Assembly: GCF_030814715.1 (NCBI RefSeq)
Contig: NZ_JAUSVO010000001.1
Span: 248,001-312,000 of the forward strand
DNA: 64,000 bases
Source: Kaistia dalseonensis
GTDB taxonomy: Bacteria; Pseudomonadota; Alphaproteobacteria; Rhizobiales; Kaistiaceae
Reading direction: 5' to 3'
Every line of letters starts with the position of its first letter. Positions within the stretch are counted from its first letter, which is position 1. The notes beneath the pieces are model-generated. The model made no database searches, was not told where the DNA came from, and saw only the letters and a list, made by a program, of their open reading frames with translations. Shown here piece after piece: positions 1 through 9,140 of this stretch. The translations under genes were made by a program, and so were the position numbers.

Positions 1-1246
1 GGATCTCGGTCGCCACCACCGCGAAGCCGCGGCCATACTGACCGGCTTTTTCCGCCTCGATGGCGGCGTTCAGCGACAGGAGGTTGGTCTGGTCGGCGAC
101 CTTGGTGATGGTGGTGACGACCTGATTGATGTTGCCGGCCTTCTCGCTCAGCACGGCGAGCTTCGCGTTGATGGCGCTGGCCGCCTCCATGACGCGGCGC
201 ATGGTCTCCTCCATGCGTGACAGGCCTGCCTGGCCGCCGCCGGCGAGCGTGGCCGTCTGTTCGGCGACGTCGGAGACCTCGTCCATCGTGCGCACCAATT
301 CGTGCGAGGTGGCTGCGATCTGCTTGGCCGTGGCGCCTATCTCCGTCGTGGTCGCGGCGATCTCGCTCGCGGTCGCCTGCTGCTGCTTCGATGTAGCCGC
401 GACCTCGGTGATGGAGGTGTTGACCTGGATGCTCGACCGCTGCACCTGCCCGATCAGCAGCATCAGATCGTCGGCCATCGCATTGACGCCATCGGCGAGC
501 GTGTTGAATTCGTCCTGGTTCTTGAGCTGGAGCCGCTCGGTGAAATCGCCCTTGCGCATGGTGGCGACGATGTCGACCAGCCGCCCGAGCGGGCGCGTGA
601 TCGTGCGGAACAGCATAAAGCCGCAGAAGAACGAGAGCAGGAGCGCCGTCGCCGCGCCGATGAGCAGCCCCGTCTCGGCCGAGCGCACGATCGAGACGAT
701 CTTCTGCGTCGAGCTATCCGCCTCGGCGCGGTTTAATTCCACCATGGATGTGAGCGCCGCCCGGATCTGGTCGGTGATCGGATTGAGCTTGTCCTTGATC
801 GCGGCCTTCTGGTCATCGCTCTGGAGGCTCGCGAGTGCGCGGCGCTTGGCTTCCAGGATCGCGTCCTCGACCGGAACATAGTTGGCCGAGAGCTGCTGGA
901 CCGTGACGAGATTCTGGCGGTCCTGGTCCGTGTCGACGGTCTTGTCGAAGGCGGCCGTCAGATCCTTGAGCCGCGCGCGATTGGTCTGGATCGCCTCGCC
1001 GACCTTGTCCATCTCCGCCGGATCGTCCTGGACGACGAATTCCTGCAGCAGGCTCTTCGCCTCCATCCAGCCGGCCATCAGCTGCCCGCTCAGATAGAGC
1101 GCCGGGACGGTGTTCTGCTCGACGCTGGTCGCCTCGCGCTCGGTCCTGAGGAACCAGCGATAGGTGACGGTGGCGATGGCGCTCAGGACCAGAAGGATCG
1201 CCAGGAAGCTCAATATGATGCGCTGACGTATCGTCACATTCTTCAT
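1..1246 (-). CDS. Methyl-accepting chemotaxis protein, 3' end cut by window edge
   Basis: Chemoreceptor that would pass ligand signals to CheA/CheW at the inner membrane. About 415 residues are visible, from the ATG at 1246 (MKNVTIRQR). They show an N-terminal membrane anchor near residues 8-28, a periplasmic helical region, a second membrane segment near 190-210, a HAMP linker (ITRPLGRLVDIV) and the start of the signalling coiled coil, which ends at the conserved tip (NLLSLNAAIEAEKAG, then RGFAVVATEI). The rest of the signalling domain lies beyond base 1. The gene is divergent from htpG. Its ligand cannot be read from the sequence. Confidence 0.95.
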   Translation of the reverse strand, partial: MKNVTIRQRIILSFLAILLVLSAIATVTYRWFLRTEREATSVEQNTVPALYLSGQLMAGWMEAKSLLQEFVVQDDPAEMDKVGEAIQTNRARLKDLTAAFDKTVDTDQDRQNLVTVQQLSANYVPVEDAILEAKRRALASLQSDDQKAAIKDKLNPITDQIRAALTSMVELNRAEADSSTQKIVSIVRSAETGLLIGAATALLLSFFCGFMLFRTITRPLGRLVDIVATMRKGDFTERLQLKNQDEFNTLADGVNAMADDLMLLIGQVQRSSIQVNTSITEVAATSKQQQATASEIAATTTEIGATAKQIAATSHELVRTMDEVSDVAEQTATLAGGGQAGLSRMEETMRRVMEAASAINAKLAVLSEKAGNINQVVTTITKVADQTNLLSLNAAIEAEKAGQYGRGFAVVATEI

Positions 1247-1404
1247 CGGCTCAATCCGTGGTCGAGGCTTTGCGTGGAACGGCCACGCTCCGCGGCACCC
1301 GGCCGGCGGATCGTCGCGGCTGGATGTCCCGGAGGGCCGAAGGACAGAGTGCTCAGCCTAGAAGGGAATTGTTTCATCTCCGTTGAGGCGTGGGATACAG
1401 GGCA

Positions 1405-1433
1405 CTTGAAATCCGGCCCGTCTCCGGCCATCT
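1405..1433 (+). promoter_or_regulatory. Candidate sigma-32 (RpoH) heat-shock promoter of htpG
   Basis: CTTGAAA at 1405-1411 is followed after 14 bp by GGCCATCT at 1426-1433. This resembles the heat-shock consensus CTTGAAA, 11-16 bp, CCCCATNT, and lies about 37 bp upstream of the htpG ATG. HtpG is a classical RpoH target. The -10 part is imperfect, so this is a candidate only. Confidence 0.45.
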
Positions 1434-1469
1434 GGTCCGGCGCATCAACGGACGAGGACAGCCACGATC

Positions 1470-3353
1470 ATGACGACCGCCGAAGCAGCCCCCGAAAGCC
1501 GCAGTTTTGAGGCTGATGTCGCGAAGCTTCTGCACCTGATGGTGCACTCGATCTATTCCGACAAGGATGTGTTCCTGCGCGAGCTGATCTCGAATGCGGC
1601 TGACGCCTGCGAGAAGCTGCGCTACGAGGCCGTCACGACGCCGGCCCTGCTGGGCGACGATCCGCAGCCGCGCATCACGCTCGCCATCGACGCCGAGAAG
1701 CGACTGCTGACGGTCGAGGACAATGGCATCGGCATGAGCCGCGACGAGATGGTCGAGGCGCTCGGCACGATCGCCCGCTCGGGCACCAAGGCGTTCATGG
1801 ACCGCCTCGAGGCGGCGCAGGGCGCCGAGGGCGCGCAACTGATCGGCCAGTTCGGCGTCGGCTTCTATTCGGCCTTCATGGTCGCTGAGCGGGTCGACGT
1901 GATCTCGCGCCGCGCCGGCAGCGATACCGCCGCGATCTGGTCCTCGGACGGCAAGGGCGCCTATACGGTCGCCCCGATCGATCTGGACGCGGCGCCGGCG
2001 CGCGGCACGCGCGTCGTCCTCCATCTGATGGAGGATGCCACCGACTATACCGAGCGCTTCACGCTGGAGCGCACCGTCAAGGCGCAGTCCGGCCATGTGC
2101 CGGTGCCGATCTCGATCATCGAGAAGCCGGGCGCCGAGCCGGAGCAGATCGCCGATGGCGCCGCCCTCTGGACTCGCCCGAAGAGCGAGATCACGAAGGA
2201 CGAATACACCGATTTCTATCGCAGCGTCGCCGGCCAGTTCGACGAGCCGGCCCTGACCGTGCATTACCGCGCCGAAGGGCGACAGGAATATAGCGCGCTC
2301 GTCTTCGTGCCGGAGACGCGGCCCTTCGATCTGTTCGATCCCGACCGCAAGGGCCGGGTGAAGCTCTATGTGAAGCGCGTCTTCATCACCGACGATACCG
2401 AGATCCTGCCGCGCTATCTGCGTTTCGTGCGCGGTCTCGTCGATTCGGCCGACATCCCGCTCAACGTCTCGCGCGAGATGATCCAGCAGAGCCCGATCCT
2501 CGCTGCGATCAAGAAGGGCGTCACCAACCGCGTGCTCGGCGATCTCGAAAAGCTGGCACAGAGCGATGCCGAGGCATTCGAGAAGATCTGGGAGACCTTC
2601 GGCGCCGTCATCAAGGAGGGGCTCTATGAGGACTTCGAGCGGCGCCAGCAATTACTGTCGCTCGCCCGCTTCAAGACGACCGGTTCGGCCGGAAAATGGC
2701 GCACGCTCAAGGACTATGTCGGCGGGCTGAAGGAAAACCAGACGGCGATCTATTATATCGTCGGCGATCCGGCGCGGCTTGAATCCTCGCCGCAGCTCGA
2801 AGGATTCCGGGCGCGCGGCATCGAGGTGCTGCTGCTTTCCGACCAGGTCGACAGCTTCTGGGTGACGGCGGGCATCGATCACGAGGGCAAGCCGTTCAAG
2901 TCGGTGACGCAGGGCGCGGCCGATCTGAAGCTGATCCCGCTGACCGACGCCAAGCCTGAGGAGCCGGCCGAGACGAAGGAGACCGTCACGGCCTTCATCG
3001 ACTTCGTGAAATCCACATTGGGCGAGGATGTGTCGGATGTGCGCGCATCGGACCGGCTGACGACGAGCGCCGTGTGCCTGGTGGCTCCGGAGAGCGGTAT
3101 GGACCGGCAACTCGAGCGACTGCTGGCTGAAGCCGGTCGCGGCAATCTCGGGCCGAAGCCTGTGCTCGAGATCAACCCGCGCCATGATCTGGTCGTTGCG
3201 CTTTCGGGTCTCGGCGAAGGTGATTCTGTGTTTCGCGAGGATGCCGCCCGGCTTCTCTATGACGAGGCGCGCGTCCTCGATGGTGACAAGCCGCTTGATC
3301 CCGCCGCCTTCTCCGAGCGGCTGATGCGGATCATCGAACGCGGCATTCGCTAG
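1470..3353 (+). CDS. htpG: Molecular chaperone HtpG (bacterial Hsp90)
   Basis: Cytosolic ATP-dependent dimeric chaperone that helps client proteins fold under stress. The 627-residue product has the usual HtpG length. Visible Hsp90 marks are the N-terminal ATPase pocket (SKD-type start HSIYSDKDVFLRELISNAADA, of which ELISNAADA holds the catalytic Glu and Asn; DNGIGM; GQFGVGFYSAFMVA), the middle domain with the conserved LYVKRVFI, and the stretch LPLNVSREMIQQ-like (IPLNVSREMIQQ). It stands alone, divergent from the chemoreceptor and followed by strong hairpins. Confidence 0.97.
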   Translation: MTTAEAAPESRSFEADVAKLLHLMVHSIYSDKDVFLRELISNAADACEKLRYEAVTTPALLGDDPQPRITLAIDAEKRLLTVEDNGIGMSRDEMVEALGTIARSGTKAFMDRLEAAQGAEGAQLIGQFGVGFYSAFMVAERVDVISRRAGSDTAAIWSSDGKGAYTVAPIDLDAAPARGTRVVLHLMEDATDYTERFTLERTVKAQSGHVPVPISIIEKPGAEPEQIADGAALWTRPKSEITKDEYTDFYRSVAGQFDEPALTVHYRAEGRQEYSALVFVPETRPFDLFDPDRKGRVKLYVKRVFITDDTEILPRYLRFVRGLVDSADIPLNVSREMIQQSPILAAIKKGVTNRVLGDLEKLAQSDAEAFEKIWETFGAVIKEGLYEDFERRQQLLSLARFKTTGSAGKWRTLKDYVGGLKENQTAIYYIVGDPARLESSPQLEGFRARGIEVLLLSDQVDSFWVTAGIDHEGKPFKSVTQGAADLKLIPLTDAKPEEPAETKETVTAFIDFVKSTLGEDVSDVRASDRLTTSAVCLVAPESGMDRQLERLLAEAGRGNLGPKPVLEINPRHDLVVALSGLGEGDSVFREDAARLLYDEARVLDGDKPLDPAAFSERLMRIIERGIR

Positions 3354-3371
3354 GCGGCACGAAGCCCGGCT

Positions 3372-3408
3372 CCGGAGCACACGCGAAGGGTTCGCGAGAA
3401 TGCTCCGG
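3372..3408 (+). terminator. Compound hairpin downstream of htpG
   Basis: An outer stem CCGGAGCA/TGCTCCGG (3372-3379 with 3401-3408) encloses an inner stem CGCGAA/TTCGCG (3382-3387 with 3391-3396). It starts 19 bp after the htpG stop, so it is a likely terminator, although no T-tract follows. Confidence 0.5.
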
Positions 3409-3459
3409 GGTGGGCGCGGCGGGGCCGGGCATCACGAAGATCGTCACCCCAGAAACGGC

Positions 3460-3489
3460 GAAGCCCGGCATCTCGCGATGCCGGGCTTC
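3460..3489. repeat. Perfect 13-bp inverted repeat
   Basis: GAAGCCCGGCATC, a 4-base TCGC loop, then GATGCCGGGCTTC form a perfect stem. The 10-mer GAAGCCCGGC also occurs at 3361. It may be a second htpG terminator or a dispersed palindromic element. No long T-tract follows on either strand. Confidence 0.55.
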
Positions 3490-3895
3490 AATTGGGCTGT
3501 GGTCCAAGCCCTTCGCGTGACGAACACTGCCCCCCGGCAATTCGTCACCCGCCGCCAATGCACCTGATCGGTCACCGGACGCCTGATTACATATCAGCCG
3601 GCCACCGACTCCCGCTGCTAGTCGGTACAGGTGCATGTGCTGGCCGACCAAGCCCAATATGTTCTTGGCAGCCATACCAAGATGGCGTTGGCCGGATGAG
3701 CGCGAGATGAGGCATGTTGGAACATACCCTGCTCGAAATGCTCGTCCGCACCGCCGACCCCCCGATAAGGAACAGATCCGCGGCAAGCTGCTCTATTGAG
3801 TCCTTGCCGCTCAAGAACTCTGGCGCGGGCTCGGCTTGCGGTCTACCTACAAATGATCAGGAATTCTTTCAAATCCTTGCAGGTCGATGCGGCCG
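3490..3895. other. Gene-poor stretch between htpG and the histidine kinase
   Basis: About 400 bases with no convincing gene. Short open frames exist on both strands, but none has a recognisable domain, a good ribosome-binding site or a familiar N-terminus. The local composition is less GC-biased than in the flanking genes. I see no tRNA or insertion-sequence ends. Confidence 0.5.
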
Positions 3896-5896
3896 CTATG
3901 TCGACCGGCGATCGAAATAAAGCATGACACGGCCGCCCTTGGCGTGATTGCCGATCCAGAGCGTGCCGCGATGGGCTTCCGCCGCCCGGCGCGCAAGATA
4001 AAGGCCGAGGCCCATACCCGGCAGGGACGGCCGTGTGGTGCCACGGAAGAAGGGCGTCGCGAGATAGACGATGTCGTCGACCGGGAAGCCGGGTCCTTCA
4101 TCGTCGACCGTGATCTCGAACCGTTCCGGGCCAGCCTCGATTCGGACCCGGACCGGCGAGCGCGCCGGCGCAAATTTGAGCGCGTTGCCGATGATGTTTG
4201 AGAGCGCCAGCTTGAGCAGCATGGGATCGGCGAGGATGCTGCCATCCGGATCATTCGTTGAAATCCGGATCCGGGCCGCCTCATACCGGTCGAGCTCGAG
4301 CGAGCGCACGATCCCCTCCACGGCGGCGGCGGAGAGCGGAATGGGCTCGGCCTCCAGTTCGCCGCGTTCGAGCGGGCCTGCGGCCAGGAAGCGGCTCACC
4401 AGCCCGGCCGCATCGCCGGCGCGGGCCTGCATGTTGACGATGCGCGCCTTCTGCGCAGCAGAGAGGCCATCACCACGATAGAGCAGCATCTGCGCCGAGC
4501 GCACGATGGTCGCGAGCGGGGTGCGGACCTCGTGGGCCAGCATGGCGAGCATGTTGCGCTGGTTGGCCCGCAGCATGCGCTCATCCGCAAGGGCTCTTGT
4601 CAGTTCCTGCTGGACGGCCGTCAGCGTGGCGGTTCGCTCGGCGACCGTCGTCTCGAGCCCGCTCTGCGCGTCGACAAGGGCCTGTCGCGCCGCCTGTCGG
4701 TCGGCGGCGAAGCGATAGAGCTGCCAGGCGAGAGCGAGGTTGAGAAAGGCGAGTTGCCCTGCAGATCCGATCAGGAAGCCGAACACGGAGAAGCTGCTGA
4801 CCGGCAGCGTTCCGGTCTGATCCAGCCGCTGGATCGTGAAGGCGACAATCAGGGTCGCAAGGCCGAGCCCGAAAAAGATCAGGTCGCCTTCGGCTTCGTG
4901 ACGGATCCAACGCCGGATGATGATGGCGAGCGTCAGGATCGCGATCAGGGCGGCAATCACATAGGCGTTGTTCGATACGGGAACGTACCAGCGGGTACCG
5001 ATCAGGCAGTAGACACTGGCGAGAACCAGCGGGGCGGCGAGGTAAATCGTGCGAAGGATCCGCTGTGACGGCTTCAGGTCGAGGATCTGCCCGCAGAGCG
5101 CCGCGCCCAATATGGAGCAGGCAGGCAGGGCGATGCTGGCGAAGAGTTCGTTTGCCGACTGGCTGTTGATTCCGGTCAGCGACGGAAAGAACCCGATCTG
5201 CACCGCCGCCACGCCCGCGACCGATACGAAATAGCCGGCGCTGAAGAGGGCGACACGATTGCGAAGGGCAACGCCGGCAATGAGATGGATGAAGGCGAAC
5301 AGCAGGGTGACGCCGAGATAGATGCCGCTCCATATCTGCGACGACAGCTGCTGCGCTACGAAGGTTTCGAGCGGCACGGCACGGCCGATCAGCACCTTGG
5401 CGCGCATGCCGCTCAGCCGGATGAGGACAAGCGATGTCCTGCCGCCGGGCTCATCGATCAGGAAGGCGTGGCGGATGCGCGGCATCGCCTGATTCTCGAC
5501 GATCGTTTCCCGGCCTGGTCCGGTGGCGGTGAAAACCCGGAGATCGTCCAGGAAGGCCGGCATCAGCCGGAGCACCCAATCTTCCGGCTTGCCCGGTGGC
5601 GGCGCCAGTTGGAAGGCGAGCCAATAGGTGTGTTGCGACAGCCAGGCCGAAAAGAAGCCGGGCAAGGGCGTGAAGGCGCCTTCGCCAAAGAGCGCCTTCG
5701 CCTCCTCCGGATCCAGCTTGCCCTCGGGGTCATCGAGCACGGAGAGATGCCCCGCGAGGCTGCCGGGCGCCATCAGGGCGGCTACCGGCGCCGAGGCCAG
5801 CGCATGTCCGGCCCAACCGATCAGGACGAATGCGAGAGCGAGCCGCCCGAGGCCGGCGAGCACGGTATCGCGAAGGGGGCAACAGCGTCGGCTCAT
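3896..5896 (-). CDS. 7TMR-DISM sensor histidine kinase
   Basis: Membrane sensor kinase of 666 residues. An N-terminal signal or membrane segment (about 15-35) is followed by a periplasmic 7TMR-DISM-type ligand domain (about 40-185), seven or so hydrophobic helices (about 190-395) and a short coiled coil. The kinase core then has the H-box LAHEVRTPLATI (His near residue 455), N-box NIIGNALKFAP, G1 DDEGPGFP and G2 GMGLGLYLARRAAEAHRG. Its ATG lies 69 bp from the divergent response-regulator gene, which is very likely its partner. The signal is unknown. DISMED2-type domains often bind carbohydrates or small polar ligands. Confidence 0.92.
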   Translation of the reverse strand: MSRRCCPLRDTVLAGLGRLALAFVLIGWAGHALASAPVAALMAPGSLAGHLSVLDDPEGKLDPEEAKALFGEGAFTPLPGFFSAWLSQHTYWLAFQLAPPPGKPEDWVLRLMPAFLDDLRVFTATGPGRETIVENQAMPRIRHAFLIDEPGGRTSLVLIRLSGMRAKVLIGRAVPLETFVAQQLSSQIWSGIYLGVTLLFAFIHLIAGVALRNRVALFSAGYFVSVAGVAAVQIGFFPSLTGINSQSANELFASIALPACSILGAALCGQILDLKPSQRILRTIYLAAPLVLASVYCLIGTRWYVPVSNNAYVIAALIAILTLAIIIRRWIRHEAEGDLIFFGLGLATLIVAFTIQRLDQTGTLPVSSFSVFGFLIGSAGQLAFLNLALAWQLYRFAADRQAARQALVDAQSGLETTVAERTATLTAVQQELTRALADERMLRANQRNMLAMLAHEVRTPLATIVRSAQMLLYRGDGLSAAQKARIVNMQARAGDAAGLVSRFLAAGPLERGELEAEPIPLSAAAVEGIVRSLELDRYEAARIRISTNDPDGSILADPMLLKLALSNIIGNALKFAPARSPVRVRIEAGPERFEITVDDEGPGFPVDDIVYLATPFFRGTTRPSLPGMGLGLYLARRAAEAHRGTLWIGNHAKGGRVMLYFDRRST

Positions 5897-5965
5897 TTGG
5901 ATTTCGTAAGGGAACGACGTTAGAATGCGTGGCAGTTCATCACCCCAGCGCGGCCTGTAGCGAAC

Positions 5966-6670
5966 GTGTCAGCCGGAATCGTTGTTGTCGAGGACACTGT
6001 CTCGTTACGGGAGGATCTCGTCGAGTTCCTGCTCGATCGTGGCTTTGATGCTTTCGGGGCCGGGGATGGCCGCGCGCTCGATGCGGTCATGGCCAATCAT
6101 GCCATCGATCTCGTGCTGCTCGATCTGAACCTGCCGCTGGAAGGCGGGTTCAGCATTGCGCGGCGGCTGCGCCAGACATCGGATGTCGGCATCGTCATCC
6201 TCTCGTGCCGCGATGCCGATCGCGACCGGGTATCGGGCATAGAGGCAGGGGCCGATGCCTATCTCGTCAAGGAAGCGAGTCTCGAACTGATCGAGGCGAC
6301 GTGTCGCGGCGTGCTGCGGCGTGTCCGTCCGGGCCGGCCGAATATCGCTCCCGCCGACCATGCCGTGCCATGGCGGCTGGAGACCACGGGATGGCGGCTC
6401 AGCGGCCCGACGGGCGGCGCGGTCCGCCTGACCGGCTCCGAATTCGAGCTTCTCGCGGTGATCATGCAGGAACCCGGCGCGACGATCGCGCGCGAGGAGA
6501 TCCTGAGCCGCATGGGCCGCGTGCCGACACGCGAGAACGAGCGCGCGATCGAAGTTCGAATCAGCCGGCTGAAGCGTCGCGTCGGCGCCGAGATCGGCCA
6601 GCCGCTGCCGTTGCAGAGCATTTATGGCCGCGGCTACTGCTTCCAGGCCGCAGCGCTCGTGACGCCGTAG
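5966..6670 (+). CDS. OmpR-type response regulator, winged-helix output
   Basis: DNA-binding response regulator of 234 residues, probably the partner of the divergent 7TMR-DISM kinase. The receiver domain carries the acidic pair in VVEDT, the phospho-acceptor Asp in LVLLDLNLP, a Ser at the switch position (VILSCRD) and Lys in LVKEAS. A C-terminal winged helix follows (LTGSEFELLAVI, REEILSRM, the recognition stretch AIEVRISRLKRRV, and YGRGYCF). The start is GTG at 5966 (GTG TCA GCC), because no better ATG precedes the receiver fold. It converges on the GntR gene with only 15 bp between stops. Confidence 0.9.
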   Translation: MSAGIVVVEDTVSLREDLVEFLLDRGFDAFGAGDGRALDAVMANHAIDLVLLDLNLPLEGGFSIARRLRQTSDVGIVILSCRDADRDRVSGIEAGADAYLVKEASLELIEATCRGVLRRVRPGRPNIAPADHAVPWRLETTGWRLSGPTGGAVRLTGSEFELLAVIMQEPGATIAREEILSRMGRVPTRENERAIEVRISRLKRRVGAEIGQPLPLQSIYGRGYCFQAAALVTP

Positions 6671-6685
6671 CGGCAAGTGCCGGCC

Positions 6686-7423
6686 TCAGTCGTCGAGCTG
6701 GAGTTCGTTGCCGACCGTCGGCGACATGAAGCGCTTCAACTGGCCGATAATCTGCTCGGCGTGCTGTCGGCCCAGCTCGTCGGCGCGGCGCATGTCATGC
6801 GCCTCGATCGCCTCGATGATCTGCTCATGTTCCTTGACGTATTGCGGCGGCAGGTGATCCTCGAAGATCGCGTAATAAAGCCTGAGCAGCCGTGTCCCCT
6901 CGTTGAGCAGGCGCGCGAACAGCTCGATATAGTACCGGTTGCCGCCGGCCTCGGCGATGGCGAGGTGGAACTGTCGGTTCCGTTCGATCATGGCGATGGC
7001 ATCGGCCTCGTCCACAGCGCGGGCGAATTCGAGCTGCCGGGCATGGATTTCGAGGAGGTCGGCATCGCTGCGGCGCTCGGCGGCGAGTCGCGTCGTCACG
7101 CGGTACATCAGCATGAGCGCGTCGAGATAGGCCGGCAGCTCCGCATAGTCGATCGCGGAGACAATGGTGTTGCGGTTCGGCAGGGTCGTTGCGAGCCCTT
7201 CCGAAACGAGCTTCACCAGCGCCTCGCGGATCGGCGTCCGCGACAGGCCGAAGCGAAGCGCCAGGCCGGTCTCGTCGAGCTGGTCGCCGGGCGCAATCGT
7301 CATGTCGAGAATGTCGCGCTTCAGCGCTTCATAAACCGTCGCGACGCCCGCACCGCGCCGCGGCCCGACCTTTTCCGGTCCGGGTTTTCCAGCCCCGGTC
7401 TTCCCGTCTGTCTCGCGCTTCAC
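6686..7423 (-). CDS. GntR-family regulator, FCD (FadR) subfamily
   Basis: Transcription factor of 245 residues. The N-terminal winged helix (YEALKRDILDMTIAPGDQLDE, with LALRFGLSRTPIREAL as the helix-turn-helix) is followed by an all-helical FCD effector domain. Potential metal-binding residues of the latter include the His in RQFHLAIAEAGGN and the EHEQIIEAIEAHD and RQHAEQI helices. Such proteins usually sense carboxylate metabolites. The start is GTG at 7423, preceded by GAGGTG. No adjacent catabolic operon is visible, so the targets are unknown. Confidence 0.9.
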   Translation of the reverse strand: MKRETDGKTGAGKPGPEKVGPRRGAGVATVYEALKRDILDMTIAPGDQLDETGLALRFGLSRTPIREALVKLVSEGLATTLPNRNTIVSAIDYAELPAYLDALMLMYRVTTRLAAERRSDADLLEIHARQLEFARAVDEADAIAMIERNRQFHLAIAEAGGNRYYIELFARLLNEGTRLLRLYYAIFEDHLPPQYVKEHEQIIEAIEAHDMRRADELGRQHAEQIIGQLKRFMSPTVGNELQLDD

Positions 7424-7531
7424 CCCGACACCTCAAATCTGGCACGGCGCAGGAAGAGCACAGAGCGGGGAGGAAGCGCAATCATTTACCCGACGAACGG
7501 CGCCGTCGACGCGCTTATGCCGCGAGGCCGA

Positions 7532-8557
7532 TCAGCCGCCGGTCATGCTCATATGGCGGCCGACCGCCGGGCGCTGATGATCGCGGTCGATGATGAAATC
7601 ATGGCCCTTGGGCTTCCGGAGGATCGCCTCGTCGATCGCCGCGGCGAGCAGTTCATTACCCTCCGAGGCGCGAAGCGGCGCGCGCAGGTCCTTCGCGTCC
7701 TCCTGGCCGAGGCACATGAAGAGCGTTCCCGTGCAGGTCACGCGTACCCTGTTGCAGCTCTCGCAGAAATTGTGCGTGAGCGGCGTGATGAAGCCGATCC
7801 GGCCACCCGTCTCCGCCACTTCGACATAGCGCGCGGGGCCGCCCGTCCGGTACCCGATCTCGCCGAGCGTCCAGCTTTTCGAAAGGCGATCCCGCACGGT
7901 CGAGAGCGGCAGATACTGGTCGGTCCGGTCTTCGCCAATTTCGCCGAGCGGCATGGTCTCGATCAGCGTCAGGTCCATGCCGCGACCATGCGCCCAGCGA
8001 ATCATGTCGTCGAATTCGTGCTCGTTGACGCCCTTGAGCGCGACGGCGTTGATCTTGACCTTGATTCCGGCCGCCAGGGCGGCATCGATCCCGGCCAGCA
8101 CCTTGCCCAGATCGCCCCACCGCGTGATGGCGCGGAAGCGGTCCGGATCGAGCGTGTCGACCGACACGTTGATCCGCCGGACCCCGGCCTCGGCGAGTTC
8201 GCCCGCATAGCGGGAGAGCTGCGAGCCATTGGTGGTCAGCGTCAGTTCCTGGAGCGCGCCGCTTTCGAGATGCCGCGACAGCGAGCGGATCAGGCTCATG
8301 ATGTTGCGGCGGACGAGCGGTTCGCCGCCGGTCAGCCGCAGCCGTCGGACGCCTTTCTCGATGAAGGCCGAGCAGAGCCGGTCGAGCTCTTCCAGCGTCA
8401 GCACGTCGCGCTTCGGCAGGAAGGTCATGTCTTCCGCCATGCAATAGACGCAACGGAAATCGCAACGATCGGTAACCGAAACGCGCAGATAGCTGATCGT
8501 TCGCCCGAACGGATCAACCATCGGGGCCTGCCTGGGGGAAGGAAGCGGCTGGTTCAT
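7532..8557 (-). CDS. moaA: GTP 3',8-cyclase MoaA (molybdenum cofactor synthesis)
   Basis: Radical-SAM enzyme that, with MoaC, turns GTP into cyclic pyranopterin monophosphate, the first step of molybdopterin synthesis. The 341-residue protein has the N-terminal radical-SAM cluster CX3CX2C in [13 protein letters not shown], the SAM-binding [10 protein letters not shown], and the second C-terminal cluster seen in [10 protein letters not shown] with FMCLGQED. The tail [22 protein letters not shown] matches alphaproteobacterial MoaA, whose C-terminal GG is essential. The ATG at 8557 has AGGGA upstream. No other moa gene is adjacent. Confidence 0.96.
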   Translation of the reverse strand: MNQPLPSPRQAPMVDPFGRTISYLRVSVTDRCDFRCVYCMAEDMTFLPKRDVLTLEELDRLCSAFIEKGVRRLRLTGGEPLVRRNIMSLIRSLSRHLESGALQELTLTTNGSQLSRYAGELAEAGVRRINVSVDTLDPDRFRAITRWGDLGKVLAGIDAALAAGIKVKINAVALKGVNEHEFDDMIRWAHGRGMDLTLIETMPLGEIGEDRTDQYLPLSTVRDRLSKSWTLGEIGYRTGGPARYVEVAETGGRIGFITPLTHNFCESCNRVRVTCTGTLFMCLGQEDAKDLRAPLRASEGNELLAAAIDEAILRKPKGHDFIIDRDHQRPAVGRHMSMTGG

Positions 8558-8760
8558 GCTGTATCCCTGGCTGCCGTAAACATGACCGCCTTCTCCTCCT
8601 ATTTAGAGGACTATGGGGAGCGTTCAAAGTGCCACCGCATCGGATTTTGCCATGAGGGTCGCTCTGACCTTTTCGGCGCTGTGCACACCGGCCGTTGCGA
8701 TCGTCGCGGGGAAGGCTAAACAGGAGCCCGACCGGGTCGCCATGACCCAAGGAGATCGCC
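8558..8760. promoter_or_regulatory. Divergent promoter gap moaA / DUF971 gene
   Basis: A 203-bp gap that must hold both promoters. I see an AAGGAG ribosome-binding site before the ATG at 8761. I could not recognise a molybdenum-cofactor riboswitch fold by eye, and nothing else stands out. Confidence 0.4.
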
Positions 8761-9129
8761 ATGTCCGAGACTGCCCCCTGGCCGACGGAAATCCGTCTTT
8801 CGCCTGACAAGCGCACGCTGACCGTCGCCTTCGAGGACGGTCAGAAATACGCGCTTTCAGCCGAATATCTCCGCGTGACCAGCCCTTCGGCCGAAGTGCA
8901 GGGCCACACGCCGGACCAGAAGATCACCGTGCCGGGCAAGATCAACGTAGCGATCCGCTCCGTCGATCCCGTGGGGAACTACGCCGTGCGCCTCAATTTC
9001 GACGACGGTCACCATACCGGCCTCTATTCATGGACGTATCTCGCCGAGCTCGGGCGCGATCATGCCAGGATCTGGGGCCAGTATCTGAGCGAAGTCGAGG
9101 CCAAGGGTCTCTCGCGCGCGCGGCTCTGA
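8761..9129 (+). CDS. DUF971 (GBBH-like N-terminal domain) protein
   Basis: A 122-residue cytosolic protein that is one DUF971 domain, the module also found at the N-terminus of gamma-butyrobetaine hydroxylase. Typical features are WPTEIRLSPDKRTLTVAFEDG, the EYLRV segment, and YAVRLNFDDGHHTGLYSWTYL near the C-terminus. Stand-alone members are often linked with iron-sulfur cluster or Mrp/ApbC proteins, but no such gene is here. An AAGGAG site lies 7 bp before the ATG. The molecular function is not established. Confidence 0.88.
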   Translation: MSETAPWPTEIRLSPDKRTLTVAFEDGQKYALSAEYLRVTSPSAEVQGHTPDQKITVPGKINVAIRSVDPVGNYAVRLNFDDGHHTGLYSWTYLAELGRDHARIWGQYLSEVEAKGLSRARL

Positions 9130-9140
9130 CGCCGCGCGAT

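Noticed and set aside
3331-3786. Minus-strand frame of 151 codons in the gap after htpG
   Set aside because: It crosses both strong hairpins and overlaps the htpG 3' end, and it shows no family motif and no ribosome-binding site.
8558-8760. Possible molybdenum-cofactor riboswitch upstream of moaA
   Set aside because: moaA leaders carry this riboswitch in some bacteria, but I could not find its conserved stems or GNRA-type receptor pattern here. A covariance-model search would settle it.
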